DNA of 16,511 nt from Flavobacteriales bacterium CG18_big_fil_WC_8_21_14_2_50_32_9 (GCA_002770955.1 PCUH01000113.1:1-16511), one strand, 5' to 3'; counted from the first letter of the stretch, positions 1 to 7,792 are shown. Program-made: numbers and translations. The notes: generated from the sequence alone by a model not told the origin.

Positions 1-284
1 TCTATAAAAATTTCTACCGTTCCGCCACAACACATGTTGTGCTGATGCAACAAGTCGTGTTTAAAAAGTTTAGGCTCATTCTTTTTTAATTGAATCAAAG
101 CATTTTTTATCACTTCTTTTTCTAAATTTCCCCCTCCAATTGTTCCTTTAATACTACCATCAATCAAAACCAACATTTTTGCACCTACTTTTCGAGGTGT
201 TGAACCTTTGGTGTGAATAATGGTACAAAGTGCGGCATCTATTCCACTTGTTCTTAATTGTTCTATTTCGTTATAGATATTCAT
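1..284 (-). CDS. XdhC/CoxI family protein, N-terminal part (cut by window edge)
   Basis: This is a partial gene: 94 codons from ATG at 284 to the window edge, so the C-terminal Rossmann domain is outside. Visible family features are the KGSTPRKVGAKM block (about residues 26-37), the glycine-rich GTIGGGNLE block (47-55) and MCCGGTVEIF (84-93), all typical of the N-terminal XdhC/CoxI domain. Members of this family help insert or sulfurate the molybdenum cofactor of xanthine dehydrogenase-like or CO dehydrogenase-like enzymes in the cytoplasm. The start is supported by a GGAGGG sequence a few bases upstream of the ATG, unusually strong for this phylum and carried on a palindromic element. The MobA-like gene lies 89 bp upstream on the same strand, so the two probably form one operon. 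The partner molybdoenzyme is not in the window. Confidence 0.9.
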   Translation of the reverse strand, partial: MNIYNEIEQLRTSGIDAALCTIIHTKGSTPRKVGAKMLVLIDGSIKGTIGGGNLEKEVIKNALIQLKKNEPKLFKHDLLHQHNMCCGGTVEIFI

Positions 285-313
285 TAGTCCCTCCAAGCCT
301 CCCCGAAAGGGAG
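285..313 (-). repeat. Small palindromic element giving the xdhC ribosome binding site
   Basis: Read on the minus strand this is a CTCCC-TTTCG-GGGAG hairpin (299-313), then GCTTGGAGGGACTA and the ATG of xdhC. The same ending, GGAGGGACTA, precedes the paaC start 14.7 kb away. It looks like a member of a dispersed palindromic family rather than ordinary leader DNA. Confidence 0.6.
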
Positions 314-373
314 TAGATTCCAGCACACTTGCCTACTATAGTAATTAAAATTAACCGATTCATTCTTTATAAT

Positions 374-1090
374 TCATAATAGTTTGTTATTCATTTTTGT
401 TTTTGACAAGGGGTCATGACCCTTTGTTAAATTAGCCACACAAGCCCTTCCGAAGAAGGGAGCCTGTCCCGAATTTATTTTGGGGTTGGGGAGACTTTTA
501 TATTCCTCAGGCGTATTAATATTGATTAACACGTTTTTACTATTTACTTCAACTCTTTTTTTAGGAAAAAACTTCCAAACATCTTTTAAAGTTTGGTATT
601 CGGAGTAATGATTTTTAATCTCATTAATAACTGGTTTACCAATTAAAACAGGATGCCCGTTTTTGCCATTAAACGATGGCAAAGTGATTCCGTTAGGCTC
701 AAAGTTTTTAAGTAATTCATTTATAACTTCTGATTCAACAAAAGGTTGGTCTACATTATGAATAAATACAGCCTCTTCGGTTTTCAATTCGTTTAAACCC
801 AATGCTAATGAATAAAGCCTTCCTTTTTCTGGATGGTAATTTTTGATTATAATTGCTTTTTCGAGAATACGTTCTAAAAAAGGATGCCACGAATTCTCCA
901 TAAAAGCAACATTTAAAACCACTATTGGTTTAATTCCTATTTGTTGATAGCTATTGATGATAGATTCTAAAAAGGTATCGTGTTCATTATACATTAACCA
1001 TGCTTTTGGATAGTTCATTCGGATTGAATGACCTCCGGCCAAAATAATGGTGGAAATTCTATTTTTTATAATTGAGGAATCAGCAAACAT
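374..1090 (-). CDS. MobA/MocA-like molybdenum cofactor nucleotidyltransferase
   Basis: The 238-residue protein begins with the nucleotidyltransferase signature LAGGHSIRMNYPKA (residues 17-30), which binds the NTP phosphates, and has NVDQPF (112-117) with the metal-binding Asp114. It keeps the family's GHPVLIG segment (145-151). These match the NTP_transf_3 family, in which MocA and MobA attach CMP or GMP to molybdopterin in the cytoplasm. Pairing with xdhC favours a MocA-like (cytidylyl) role for molybdenum hydroxylases, but MobA or another small nucleotidyltransferase is possible. The family normally ends near the NTPEEYK motif (192-198). Here about 38 extra residues follow, encoded by palindromic repeat DNA at 410-493, so this tail is probably not functional sequence. 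The start at 1090 is the first ATG before the conserved strand, with only eight codons of variable lead. Confidence 0.85.
   Translation of the reverse strand: MFADSSIIKNRISTIILAGGHSIRMNYPKAWLMYNEHDTFLESIINSYQQIGIKPIVVLNVAFMENSWHPFLERILEKAIIIKNYHPEKGRLYSLALGLNELKTEEAVFIHNVDQPFVESEVINELLKNFEPNGITLPSFNGKNGHPVLIGKPVINEIKNHYSEYQTLKDVWKFFPKKRVEVNSKNVLININTPEEYKSLPNPKINSGQAPFFGRACVANLTKGHDPLSKTKMNNKLL
410..493. repeat. Palindromic repeat element fused to the 3' end of the MobA-like gene
   Basis: This stretch holds a perfect 12-bp palindrome GGGTCATGACCC (411-422) and a hairpin with CCCTTC arms (445-450 and 455-460) and a CGAA loop. On the minus strand it starts CTCCCCAACCCC and carries TTCGGGAC. 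The same words occur between pstB and phoU (7762-7792) and, in part, downstream of paaB (14881-14904). It is read in frame as the last 38 or so residues of the upstream protein. Confidence 0.6.
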
Positions 1091-1225
1091 TGGTAATAAA
1101 ATTAATAGTTTACATGCTGTTTGATTATGATAAATATCATGAATTATAAAAATTGTAAAATCTTTATTTTTTATAAAAACTTAGTGCTTGTGATTAAAGA
1201 AAAAATGCGATAATCGAACTCGGAT

Positions 1226-2410
1226 TTACAGGTTTTCTGGAAGGTATTTTATTGTAAGTTCTTCATATTCTATTGGGTAGAATTCTTTTAAAAAACCAAC
1301 ATAATAATTGTAGGGTTTGTGTTGAAAAAAACTAGGTTCTTCTTTGTATATTGAACTGTCTTCTTCACTTTTTTTTGTAGATGATATTGAGGATTCATTT
1401 TGTAGAGCTAATGAATCTTTGAGAATTTTAGGGTATTCAAATTTATTTAATTCTATTCTATTACTCATTTCAACATAGTTTATTTCGTCCTGGTAGGGAG
1501 GCATTTCGATAGTTCCAAGTTCTTTAGAAATGTTTTTGTGAATTGATTCGGATGATGATTTCATGTAATTTGAAATGCTATTTCCATAAATACCTCCTAA
1601 TTTTTTTCCAATTATTTCTTTAAGACTTGGAGATGATTTGTCAAAAAATAAGGAAGCAATGCTTTGCAGAGAATTTGTTTCTTGCTCGGCAACTGATAAG
1701 GGCATTTTTGGAATAAAATCAGCTGTATTTACAATACTATAGCTACTCCATTTTTCACAATAACTATCATAGTTTGAAACAAATTCTTTATTACCAACTT
1801 TAGGATGAGCAAATGCAAATGTTTTAAACTGATTTCTGCTATCTATTGTGCCTTTTGGTAAATTTTCAAGGTAAGCTCTTATTAAAATTGCAAGTGAACC
1901 TCCTTGACTATGACCAGTTAACGTAATGTTGTAAATCCCATCATAGTTTAAACTTTTTATAGCTGAAATAAGTCCTTTTGCTAAAAAAGCAACGCCTAAT
2001 GTGTATCCAGCATGAACATTAGCAGCTGTGTCTGAAGCAAATTTATAAAAAAAAGTATCTTCAGGAAGTACAATAAATCCATTAGCAGAAATCATTGATG
2101 AATAAATGTTTTCCATCCAACTTATTTTCTTTGCTGTGGAACCTCTCAGATTAATTACTGCTGTTTTTTCTGTTTGATAAATTTGATATTTGTTGTCCAT
2201 ACCTAAGGTTCCTGATGTGTAAGTTTTTTTGTATCCTTTAGGAATAATTTCTCTATCGGAATTATAAAGATCTAAAAAGGTGAAACTATTACAAATAGCA
2301 AGCATTTCTTTTGCTTCTTTCATGTCTTCTGGTGTGTTAAACTGGGAAAATCCGTTTAAACTAACAGCTATAAAAAAGACGAGTGTGAAATATATTTTTA
2401 ATTTATTCAT
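1226..2410 (-). CDS. Secreted class-3 lipase-like alpha/beta hydrolase
   Basis: The 394-residue protein has an N-terminal signal peptide (about residues 1-23, hydrophobic core then GFSQ). The nucleophile elbow TGHSQGGS (165-172) puts the catalytic serine at 168. It is followed by AHPKVGN (201-207) and NTADFIPKMP (228-237), where Asp231 is in the position of the catalytic acid of the Lipase_3 family. His364 in HKPYNYY near the C-terminus could complete the triad; this is inferred from spacing only. An insert of low complexity rich in Ser, Lys and Glu (about 335-360) precedes it. The expected activity is hydrolysis of acylglycerols or other esters outside the cytoplasm. The gene stands alone, with non-coding DNA on both sides, and has no obvious link to its neighbours. 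The substrate cannot be deduced. Confidence 0.85.
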   Translation of the reverse strand: MNKLKIYFTLVFFIAVSLNGFSQFNTPEDMKEAKEMLAICNSFTFLDLYNSDREIIPKGYKKTYTSGTLGMDNKYQIYQTEKTAVINLRGSTAKKISWMENIYSSMISANGFIVLPEDTFFYKFASDTAANVHAGYTLGVAFLAKGLISAIKSLNYDGIYNITLTGHSQGGSLAILIRAYLENLPKGTIDSRNQFKTFAFAHPKVGNKEFVSNYDSYCEKWSSYSIVNTADFIPKMPLSVAEQETNSLQSIASLFFDKSSPSLKEIIGKKLGGIYGNSISNYMKSSSESIHKNISKELGTIEMPPYQDEINYVEMSNRIELNKFEYPKILKDSLALQNESSISSTKKSEEDSSIYKEEPSFFQHKPYNYYVGFLKEFYPIEYEELTIKYLPENL

Positions 2411-2455
2411 ATACTTTTAAACTTTGGTTACTCATAAATATTGTTTTAAAAGCAT

Positions 2456-2661
2456 TAACCCGGAAAATTAACTTCGTTGAATTCGCAAGCTCGGTTCACA
2501 AATTTTCTACTATATAAGTAATACCAACAAATTTAGCTATTTTCAATAGCCCAAATTTGGGTATTACTATTCCGATAATTATCGGAAGGGATTAACCACT
2601 TTGCTTCCCACAGCCCTTCGCACATTCATACAATTCGCTTCGCTTTTGCATGAATAAAGCG
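2456..2661. repeat. Dispersed intergenic repeat, copy A (about 206 bp)
   Basis: This block aligns with 13067-13246 in the same orientation, with only scattered substitutions and one 26-bp insertion (2526-2551). The insertion contains its own hairpin, GCTATT-TTC-AATAGC. Shared internal landmarks are the perfect palindrome CCGATAATTATCGG (2572-2585) and the arms GTAATACC...GGGTATTAC. It lies downstream of cvpA and upstream of the lipase gene. Neither strand shows an open frame conserved in both copies, so it is a non-coding repeat, perhaps a MITE or REP-like element. Confidence 0.85.
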
Positions 2662-2689
2662 GGTAAATAACCTGAGTTCGATTATTATT

Positions 2690-3223
2690 TTATTCAAGCA
2701 CTTGATTAACAATTTCATTTTTCCAAGAAGCTGTTTTTTCTTTTATTTCATTTAGTTTTGGAAACAAGGTAGAAGAAAAATCGCTTAAAGGTTGAAATAA
2801 CAATGATTTTGATTTCATGTCATTTTCTATAAATGAAACTTCGGCATCGATTGTATTTACTAAATTTAAAATTACACTAATAATAATTCCAAATTTCATC
2901 ATTCCAAATACCATACCTGCAATTCTGTTTACTATACCAAGTGCAACCATTTTTACAATTCTTTCGAGCATTTTAGCTATAAAAAAAACCAAAATTACTA
3001 TACCTATAAAAGTAACCACAAAAGAAAGTAATGGTATTATTTCTGAAGAAATATGGAATGTTTTACTTAAAATATCAGCAGAATAAGATGAGAAGTTAAT
3101 GCCTCCCCAGATTCCTAAAATCAATGCGATTAAGGAGGCTATTTCAATAATAAACCCTTTTCTAAAACCTTTGTAAGCACCCCAAATCAAAGGAATTATA
3201 ATGATAATATCTAAATAGTTCAT
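2690..3223 (-). CDS. CvpA family inner-membrane protein
   Basis: The 177-residue protein has about four hydrophobic segments (roughly residues 4-16, 28-46, 63-86 and 95-122) and the CvpA hallmark near its N-terminus: an Ile-rich helix, then GAYKGFRKGFIIEIASL. The third and fourth segments carry the small-residue pattern of the family (LGIVNRIAGMVFGMMK). The last 50 residues are hydrophilic. CvpA was named for colicin V production in E. coli and is linked to envelope stress and division in other bacteria; its biochemical role is unsettled. It is the last gene of the run that starts at 6926, 75 bp after the Na/phosphate cotransporter gene, so it may be co-transcribed with phosphate genes. The start at 3223 gives the normal family N-terminus. 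Confidence 0.88.
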   Translation of the reverse strand: MNYLDIIIIIPLIWGAYKGFRKGFIIEIASLIALILGIWGGINFSSYSADILSKTFHISSEIIPLLSFVVTFIGIVILVFFIAKMLERIVKMVALGIVNRIAGMVFGMMKFGIIISVILNLVNTIDAEVSFIENDMKSKSLLFQPLSDFSSTLFPKLNEIKEKTASWKNEIVNQVLE

Positions 3224-3298
3224 AGTGCCAAATTAGAGCAAAAATGAATGCTTTAGTAAAAGGATTTTGTAGAGTTATTAAATAAGAATTGTTTATTT

Positions 3299-4993
3299 TT
3301 AAATTTCGCCAACCACTCCTTCGGTAACATTGATAACATGATCACCAACTTTTTCAAGGGAATTGAATAAATCACTATAAATGGCTGCGTTTTGGAAGCT
3401 GTATGCTCCTTGCTCTACATTTTTATAATGTTCTTTTCTTATTTTTTTTCTATATAAATTAAGTGCTTGTTCTATGTCCACAGCATGTTTTTTAGTTACA
3501 TCTGCATAATTACTAGTAAGGTTTTTTTGCATAATTACTAATGCTTCATCTAAGATAACCAACATATCAAGTATGTTTTTTCTTTGTTCAGGAGTAAACC
3601 ATATTTTTTCTTCAAACTTTCTTTCTAGCACTTTAGAAATTTGATAATAAATATCTCCAATACGTTCTAAATCTCCAATTATACTTAACATTCCTCTTAT
3701 TTGTATGGATGAGTTTTCGCTCATTTCACCTTGAGAAATTTTTGTTAAATAATCAGCAACATCTTGTTCAATTTTATCAGTAATATTTTCATATTTCTTT
3801 ATTTTATGAATTATCGTATCTACTTTTTCAGCATCTTGCTCGGTAAGCAATGTTTTTATAAGTTCATTCATTTTATTAATAAGTTTCCCAAACTTAGCAA
3901 TTTCTTTTTGAGCTTCAATAATTGACATTTCTGGGGTAGCCATAATGCCAGTGCTAATATGCTCTAAACGGAATTCTTCATCGGTATCTCCTTTTGATTT
4001 TATGGTGTTTGTTGCTAAATTAACTAGTTGAGGGATGAACCAAATCATTATGGCAACATTAATAATGTTATAGAGTGAATGAAACAGAGCAATACCTATA
4101 GGGGCACTATTTGATTGAAAAACAGAATCTAAGTGAAATACTTCAATCATGATATAATCTAATCCATCTAGAACAGGAAAAACGGATAGAAAAATGAGCA
4201 TCCAAACTAAACCAAAAATATTAACTAAAGAGTGAATTCTTGCAGATCTTTTTGCAAACACATTACCAGTTATTGAAGCAATTTCTGTATTTATTGTTCT
4301 GCCAAAATTTTGACCTAATACCATTGGTATTGCTACTTCAAAAGGAATGATGCCATTAAAACAAAGTACTTGGGTAAATACGATTGATGCACTTGATGAT
4401 TGAAGTATGATCGTAAGTAAAACGCCTACAAAAACAAAAAATATATTATTAAAAAAGTCTAATGATGAAGTGTTTTCATAAAATGAAAAAAGATAATTAG
4501 AATCATTCAAATTGGGCATTGTAGAAATAATTTCGGATAGTCCTAAAAATAAAAGGGCAACACCAAAAATAAATTCACCAATGTATTTTAATTTGTTTTT
4601 ACTTGAAAAGATAAGAGGAGTTCCAACAGCAAAAATCATTAAATAGATAAAAGAAAAATCTGCATTGAACCCAAAAACAGAAACTAACCAAGAAATAACT
4701 GTTGCTCCCACATTTGCACCCAACATAATACTAACAGATTCTGCTAGAGTTATTAAACCAGTATTCACAAAGCTAACAGCCATTACGGTGGCGGAAGATG
4801 ATGAAAAAATAAGAGAGGTAATCATAAAACCAGCTATGATTCCTGAAAATCTATTTTTGGTCATTACATTAAAAAGCATTTTTAGTGCTGGTCCAAATGA
4901 TTTTTGGATGCTTTCACTCATGATTTTTATACCATAAATAAATAAGCCTAAAGCTCCAATGATTCTTAATGTATCTATAAATGTAAAGTCCAT
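3299..4993 (-). CDS. NptA-type Na+/phosphate cotransporter with C-terminal PhoU-like domain
   Basis: The 564-residue protein has an inverted-repeat membrane half (about 1-325) and a soluble helical tail (about 345-564). The second repeat has the family motif QSSSAS (198-203) and GQNFGRT (227-233). The first repeat has SSSSAT (64-69) and GANVGAT (92-98), with Ser where Gln is usual. These are NaPi-II/YjbB features: secondary transport of phosphate with sodium across the inner membrane, in either direction depending on the relative. The tail contains GDLERIGD (about 427-434) and SLEKVGDHV near the end, the paired metal-binding motifs of PhoU. It sits 58 bp after the PiT-like gene in the same direction, so co-transcription is likely. 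Whether it imports or exports phosphate cannot be told from sequence. Confidence 0.92.
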   Translation of the reverse strand: MDFTFIDTLRIIGALGLFIYGIKIMSESIQKSFGPALKMLFNVMTKNRFSGIIAGFMITSLIFSSSSATVMAVSFVNTGLITLAESVSIMLGANVGATVISWLVSVFGFNADFSFIYLMIFAVGTPLIFSSKNKLKYIGEFIFGVALLFLGLSEIISTMPNLNDSNYLFSFYENTSSLDFFNNIFFVFVGVLLTIILQSSSASIVFTQVLCFNGIIPFEVAIPMVLGQNFGRTINTEIASITGNVFAKRSARIHSLVNIFGLVWMLIFLSVFPVLDGLDYIMIEVFHLDSVFQSNSAPIGIALFHSLYNIINVAIMIWFIPQLVNLATNTIKSKGDTDEEFRLEHISTGIMATPEMSIIEAQKEIAKFGKLINKMNELIKTLLTEQDAEKVDTIIHKIKKYENITDKIEQDVADYLTKISQGEMSENSSIQIRGMLSIIGDLERIGDIYYQISKVLERKFEEKIWFTPEQRKNILDMLVILDEALVIMQKNLTSNYADVTKKHAVDIEQALNLYRKKIRKEHYKNVEQGAYSFQNAAIYSDLFNSLEKVGDHVINVTEGVVGEI

Positions 4994-5051
4994 CTTGTTA
5001 ATTTATAACTGATAATTCATAATTCAATATTCGTCAATCGTCAATCGTAAT

Positions 5052-6170
5052 TTACCAACCCAAATAAACTTTAAGTTCGTTTTGGATGTTCACGTTAACA
5101 GCTATTGCTAGAGCAACAGAAATAACTAGACCTAAAGCAGCAAAACCTACATCTCTGAGAATCATTTTTATTGTTCCTCCCATTGATCTGTTTGTTTCTG
5201 CTTTTTTAGATAATTGCATGGCTAATTCTCTACCACCTAAAAGACCAAGAAAAATCCAAGTTGTACTCATAGGAATGTTACTCCATTCTTTGAAAACAAA
5301 TAAAATAAATGCATATACCAAATCAATAACACTTGCAGCCCTCACATCAACCATTTGAGATTTTTCTGTAATAATTTTTTGAATTTTATCACCTCGTAAG
5401 TAGAATAAAATTCCCAATCCAAAAAAGATAAAAGAGGCAAAAATGATGAAATCGGTTAGTGTTAAGCTTCTGTTTAAGAAAATAGCAATGTTAGCAGCAT
5501 CATGAGTAATCCACATACTCCATAGCCAACCACTTATTATCCATTGAGCAATTCTCCATGCCGGGTGGGGTTTTCCTTGAGTAAGTTTATTAATGACTCC
5601 TGCTAATAAATACCAAACTAACATGGCTACAACAAATGACAATCCATAACCCATCAAACTTTTTTGAGTAACTCCTATAATTCCAGATGCATCGGCACTA
5701 AAACAGCTTAGCAACATAAATGTTGTGGAAACAGGCATTCTTAATCGAGTAATTAAGAGTAAAATAACAGGTGCTATAATTTGCAAAAAGTGAAATTCAG
5801 TTGGAGATTCAGAAAATCCTTTAGATGTCAATCGTTGAAAAGAAACATCTCCATCATACATTAACCAACTGTAAAGTACGGTAGCAACAAAAATACCTCC
5901 TATCCAAAGCCATAGTTTCCACCATTTTTGCTCACTGTTGGAAGAAATAAAAGTGCCTATAGTTTGGATAGAATCATTGGCAATGGCTGAATATCCTGCA
6001 AACATAAAGCCTATCCACATGGCTACTCTTGGGTAAGGATAGAAAATAGCTGCAATCACTACAAAAGCAGCCAATAAGCGTAAAAAAGTACGTTCTTGTA
6101 ATCCAAACAAAAGGAGCGATTCGTATCTTTTTTCACCTATTATTTGTGATGCTAAACTTAATTTACTCAT
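5052..6170 (-). CDS. PiT-family-like inorganic phosphate permease
   Basis: The 372-residue protein is an integral membrane protein with about ten hydrophobic segments. It shows the two-fold PiT (PHO4) pattern. The first half has YSAIANDSIQTIGTF (60-74), followed by RMPVSTTFMLLS (144-155). The second half has THDAANIAIFL (222-232), followed by IPMSTTWIFLGLLGG (299-313). In PiT carriers the paired Asn-Asp and P-x-S-T-T segments form the phosphate and cation site. The protein is divergent: the second half has HDAAN instead of GANDVAN. It would be expected to move phosphate or a metal-phosphate complex across the inner membrane. It begins 9 bp after the end of the aquaporin-like gene, a spacing typical of an operon. 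Sulfate permease-like members of the same superfamily are a less likely alternative. Confidence 0.82.
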   Translation of the reverse strand: MSKLSLASQIIGEKRYESLLLFGLQERTFLRLLAAFVVIAAIFYPYPRVAMWIGFMFAGYSAIANDSIQTIGTFISSNSEQKWWKLWLWIGGIFVATVLYSWLMYDGDVSFQRLTSKGFSESPTEFHFLQIIAPVILLLITRLRMPVSTTFMLLSCFSADASGIIGVTQKSLMGYGLSFVVAMLVWYLLAGVINKLTQGKPHPAWRIAQWIISGWLWSMWITHDAANIAIFLNRSLTLTDFIIFASFIFFGLGILFYLRGDKIQKIITEKSQMVDVRAASVIDLVYAFILFVFKEWSNIPMSTTWIFLGLLGGRELAMQLSKKAETNRSMGGTIKMILRDVGFAALGLVISVALAIAVNVNIQNELKVYLGW

Positions 6171-6179
6171 GAGTTATAG

Positions 6180-6926
6180 TTATTTTTTAAAAGATAATAC
6201 TTTTGGTTTGATGTAATAAAAGATTAATAAAACGCCAACAATTGGAGCAATAATGTGATTAATAAAAATAAAAGGAATAGCTTGTTCCTTGATGGTTTGA
6301 TTGCCTAATAAGTCGTAAAACAAATACCCAAAAGGATTTAAAGCAGAAGTGTTTGCGAAAAAGGAAGTAGCTGCAAATAGAACACTAAAAAACAGGCTTA
6401 AGTAAACAGTTCCTACAAGCTGTTTTGATTTAAAAAGGACTCTAATCATATAAAAACCATAACAAAGTAATGAAGCTGTTATGGTGTTAATGAAAATCAA
6501 CAAAGAGGAATCATTTAAATTTATTAATTGATAGTTTTCAATGTTAATTTGTGTAGTTCTTTCATTAATGGTATTAAATATAAGTACACCAAGAAAAGCT
6601 CCTACAATTTGAGCTGGAATTTTATGTAGAAGAATAAAAGGATTTTTTCTCCTCAACGAAGTAATTAGTGTTATGAATGGGATAATGTGAATTCGATAAG
6701 TATGAAAAGGGATATAAACAGCGGCAAAAAAAGCTAAACCAACAGAAAAAGATAGCATTACATAATCGGTATGAAATTTTTCATTAAGGTAACGGCTGAT
6801 AAAAATAAAATACAATGATGAAAAAATAGTGGAAGCTATTAATTCTGCAAGCGTATTTAAAAGCACTGTTTTTGTCTTGAGCATTTTTCTCAATGATACC
6901 TGCTTATTTTTTGATTGATTTGACAT
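6180..6926 (-). CDS. Divergent aquaporin-fold (MIP superfamily-like) membrane protein with altered NPA motifs
   Basis: This 248-residue protein has the exact order of elements of a major intrinsic protein. TM1 is at about 23-44, with the conserved-type AEL at 27-29. TM2 (about 55-75) is followed by a half-helix HIIPFIT (80-86). TM3 is at 102-122, TM4 at 141-162 and TM5 at 170-191. A second half-helix ANTSALNPFGYLFYD (191-205) precedes TM6 (218-239). In normal aquaporins the half-helices read HxNPAVT and NPAR. Here the first Asn is Ile82, both Ala are Phe (84, 199) and the selectivity-filter Arg is Gly200. This should change or close the water pore. It is the first gene of the phosphate-transporter run and has a perfect Pho-box-like repeat upstream. 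The fold assignment is my inference from motif order; the substrate is unknown. Confidence 0.7.
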   Translation of the reverse strand: MSNQSKNKQVSLRKMLKTKTVLLNTLAELIASTIFSSLYFIFISRYLNEKFHTDYVMLSFSVGLAFFAAVYIPFHTYRIHIIPFITLITSLRRKNPFILLHKIPAQIVGAFLGVLIFNTINERTTQINIENYQLINLNDSSLLIFINTITASLLCYGFYMIRVLFKSKQLVGTVYLSLFFSVLFAATSFFANTSALNPFGYLFYDLLGNQTIKEQAIPFIFINHIIAPIVGVLLIFYYIKPKVLSFKK

Positions 6927-6975
6927 AGTTTTTTTTACTAATTGCTAATTAGAAAATTGTATTAAAAAAGTATGG

Positions 6976-6983
6976 TAAAATTA
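6976..6983 (-). promoter_or_regulatory. Possible -7 element for the aquaporin-like operon
   Basis: On the minus strand this reads TAATTTTA, one mismatch from TAnnTTTG. It lies 44 bp downstream of the Pho-box-like repeat and would give a 5' leader of roughly 40 nt before the ATG at 6926. The call rests mainly on the matching spacing at the pst and porin promoters. Confidence 0.35.
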
Positions 6984-7027
6984 GTGGAATTATTGTTTAT
7001 AACAACAATAATTAAATATTAAGCTAA

Positions 7028-7044
7028 TGTTAATTTAATGTTAA
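7028..7044 (-). promoter_or_regulatory. Pho-box-like direct repeat upstream of the aquaporin-like operon
   Basis: The minus strand reads TTAACATTAAATTAACA, a perfect TTAACA-N5-TTAACA direct repeat with 11-bp period. The same repeat is found upstream of the porin gene and in degenerate form upstream of pstS. An 11-bp spaced tandem site is the form used by PhoB/PhoP-type response regulators. It lies just after the phoU stop codon, in the gap before the next operon, so it would control the genes from 6926 downward. Confidence 0.65.
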
Positions 7045-7069
7045 CAAATTACGCAAAGCCCGATTGGGT

Positions 7070-7759
7070 TTATTTTTTTTTATGGTGTTTCAACACTTTG
7101 GCTTCGATATAAAAAATCAATTCTTCAGCAATATTTTTAGCTAAATCACCTACACGCTCAAGTTTTCGTATAATAGATAACAAATAAAGGTAATTATTAA
7201 TTTTATCGGGCGTTTGCTGTATAAACTGAATAGTAATACTAGCTGCGTTTAAATTTATTTTGTTTAATACTTTATCTTTTACAAAAACTTCTCTTGCTAA
7301 TTTGGTGTCTTCTTTTTCAAAAGCTTCAAATACATTTTCTAGCATTAACAGAGCGTTTTCATACATTTCAACAAACTTTATTTTATCAAGATCGGCAGCA
7401 GTAAGTTGTTCGTTCACATGGTTAATGTATTTGGCAATTCCAACGGCATTATCACCTATTCTTTCCAAATCCGCACTAATTTTAAAAGAAGCCATTACAA
7501 ACCGTAAATCTACTGCAACAGGAGTATATAATGCTAACGTATTTTCAATAGCTCTGTCGATACTTAATTCCATGGCATTTACCCTTTTTTCGTTGGCATT
7601 TATTTCGTGAACCAAGTCTTTATCAAAAGTTAAAACAGCATTTTTTCCTTTCGCTAATTGATTTCTTACCAAGGTCATCATTTCGATAACTTGTTGTTTT
7701 ATTTGCTTTAATTCTGAATCTAAATGTGTCATAAGTTTGGTGTTTTTTGTTTCGAGCAT
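7070..7759 (-). CDS. phoU: Phosphate signalling protein PhoU
   Basis: The 229-residue protein has the usual PhoU length and its two three-helix repeats. Each has its metal-binding helix motif: DLERIGDNAVGIAK (97-110) and KLERVGDLAKNIAEE (199-213). PhoU is a cytoplasmic dimer that links the activity of the PstSCAB transporter to the PhoR/PhoB two-component system and keeps the Pho response off when phosphate is plentiful. It is the last gene of the pst run, 33 bp after pstB. An internal ATG at 7732 (MTHLDSELKQI) aligns better with the N-terminus of shorter relatives and may be the true start. The leader contains a fragment of the palindromic element also seen at the end of the MobA-like gene. 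The C-terminus is a run of three AAA codons. Confidence 0.95.
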   Translation of the reverse strand: MLETKNTKLMTHLDSELKQIKQQVIEMMTLVRNQLAKGKNAVLTFDKDLVHEINANEKRVNAMELSIDRAIENTLALYTPVAVDLRFVMASFKISADLERIGDNAVGIAKYINHVNEQLTAADLDKIKFVEMYENALLMLENVFEAFEKEDTKLAREVFVKDKVLNKINLNAASITIQFIQQTPDKINNYLYLLSIIRKLERVGDLAKNIAEELIFYIEAKVLKHHKKK

Positions 7760-7792
7760 CTTCGTAGTCCCGAATAATCAGGATTGGGGAGG
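7760..7792 (-). repeat. Fragment of palindromic element between pstB and phoU
   Basis: On the minus strand this gap reads CTCCCCAATCC, then TTCGGGAC, then the phoU start. The MobA-like tail element has CTCCCCAACCC and TTCGGGAC in the same order and with nearly the same spacing. This suggests that a repeat-family fragment forms the phoU leader. It is short, so the relationship is suggestive only. Confidence 0.4.

Noticed and set aside
1210..2685. A 12-bp inverted repeat (ATAATCGAACTC at 1210-1221 and its complement at 2674-2685) flanks the lipase gene and repeat copy A.
   Set aside because: Matches of 12 bases are expected several times by chance among all pairs in 16 kb, and neither a target duplication nor a recombinase is visible. 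I do not treat the lipase as a cassette.
2817..3086. Opposite-strand open frames inside cvpA, and similar ones inside the NptA, PiT, phoU, pstA and paaA genes.
   Set aside because: They mirror strongly conserved genes, have no start signals and show only codon-complement bias.
7045..7080. Stem CCC-GATT-GGG followed by a T-run on the plus strand near the phoU stop, considered as a terminator.
   Set aside because: The T-run is the complement of the lysine codons of phoU. On the transcribed minus strand no T-run follows the stem, and no plus-strand gene precedes it.
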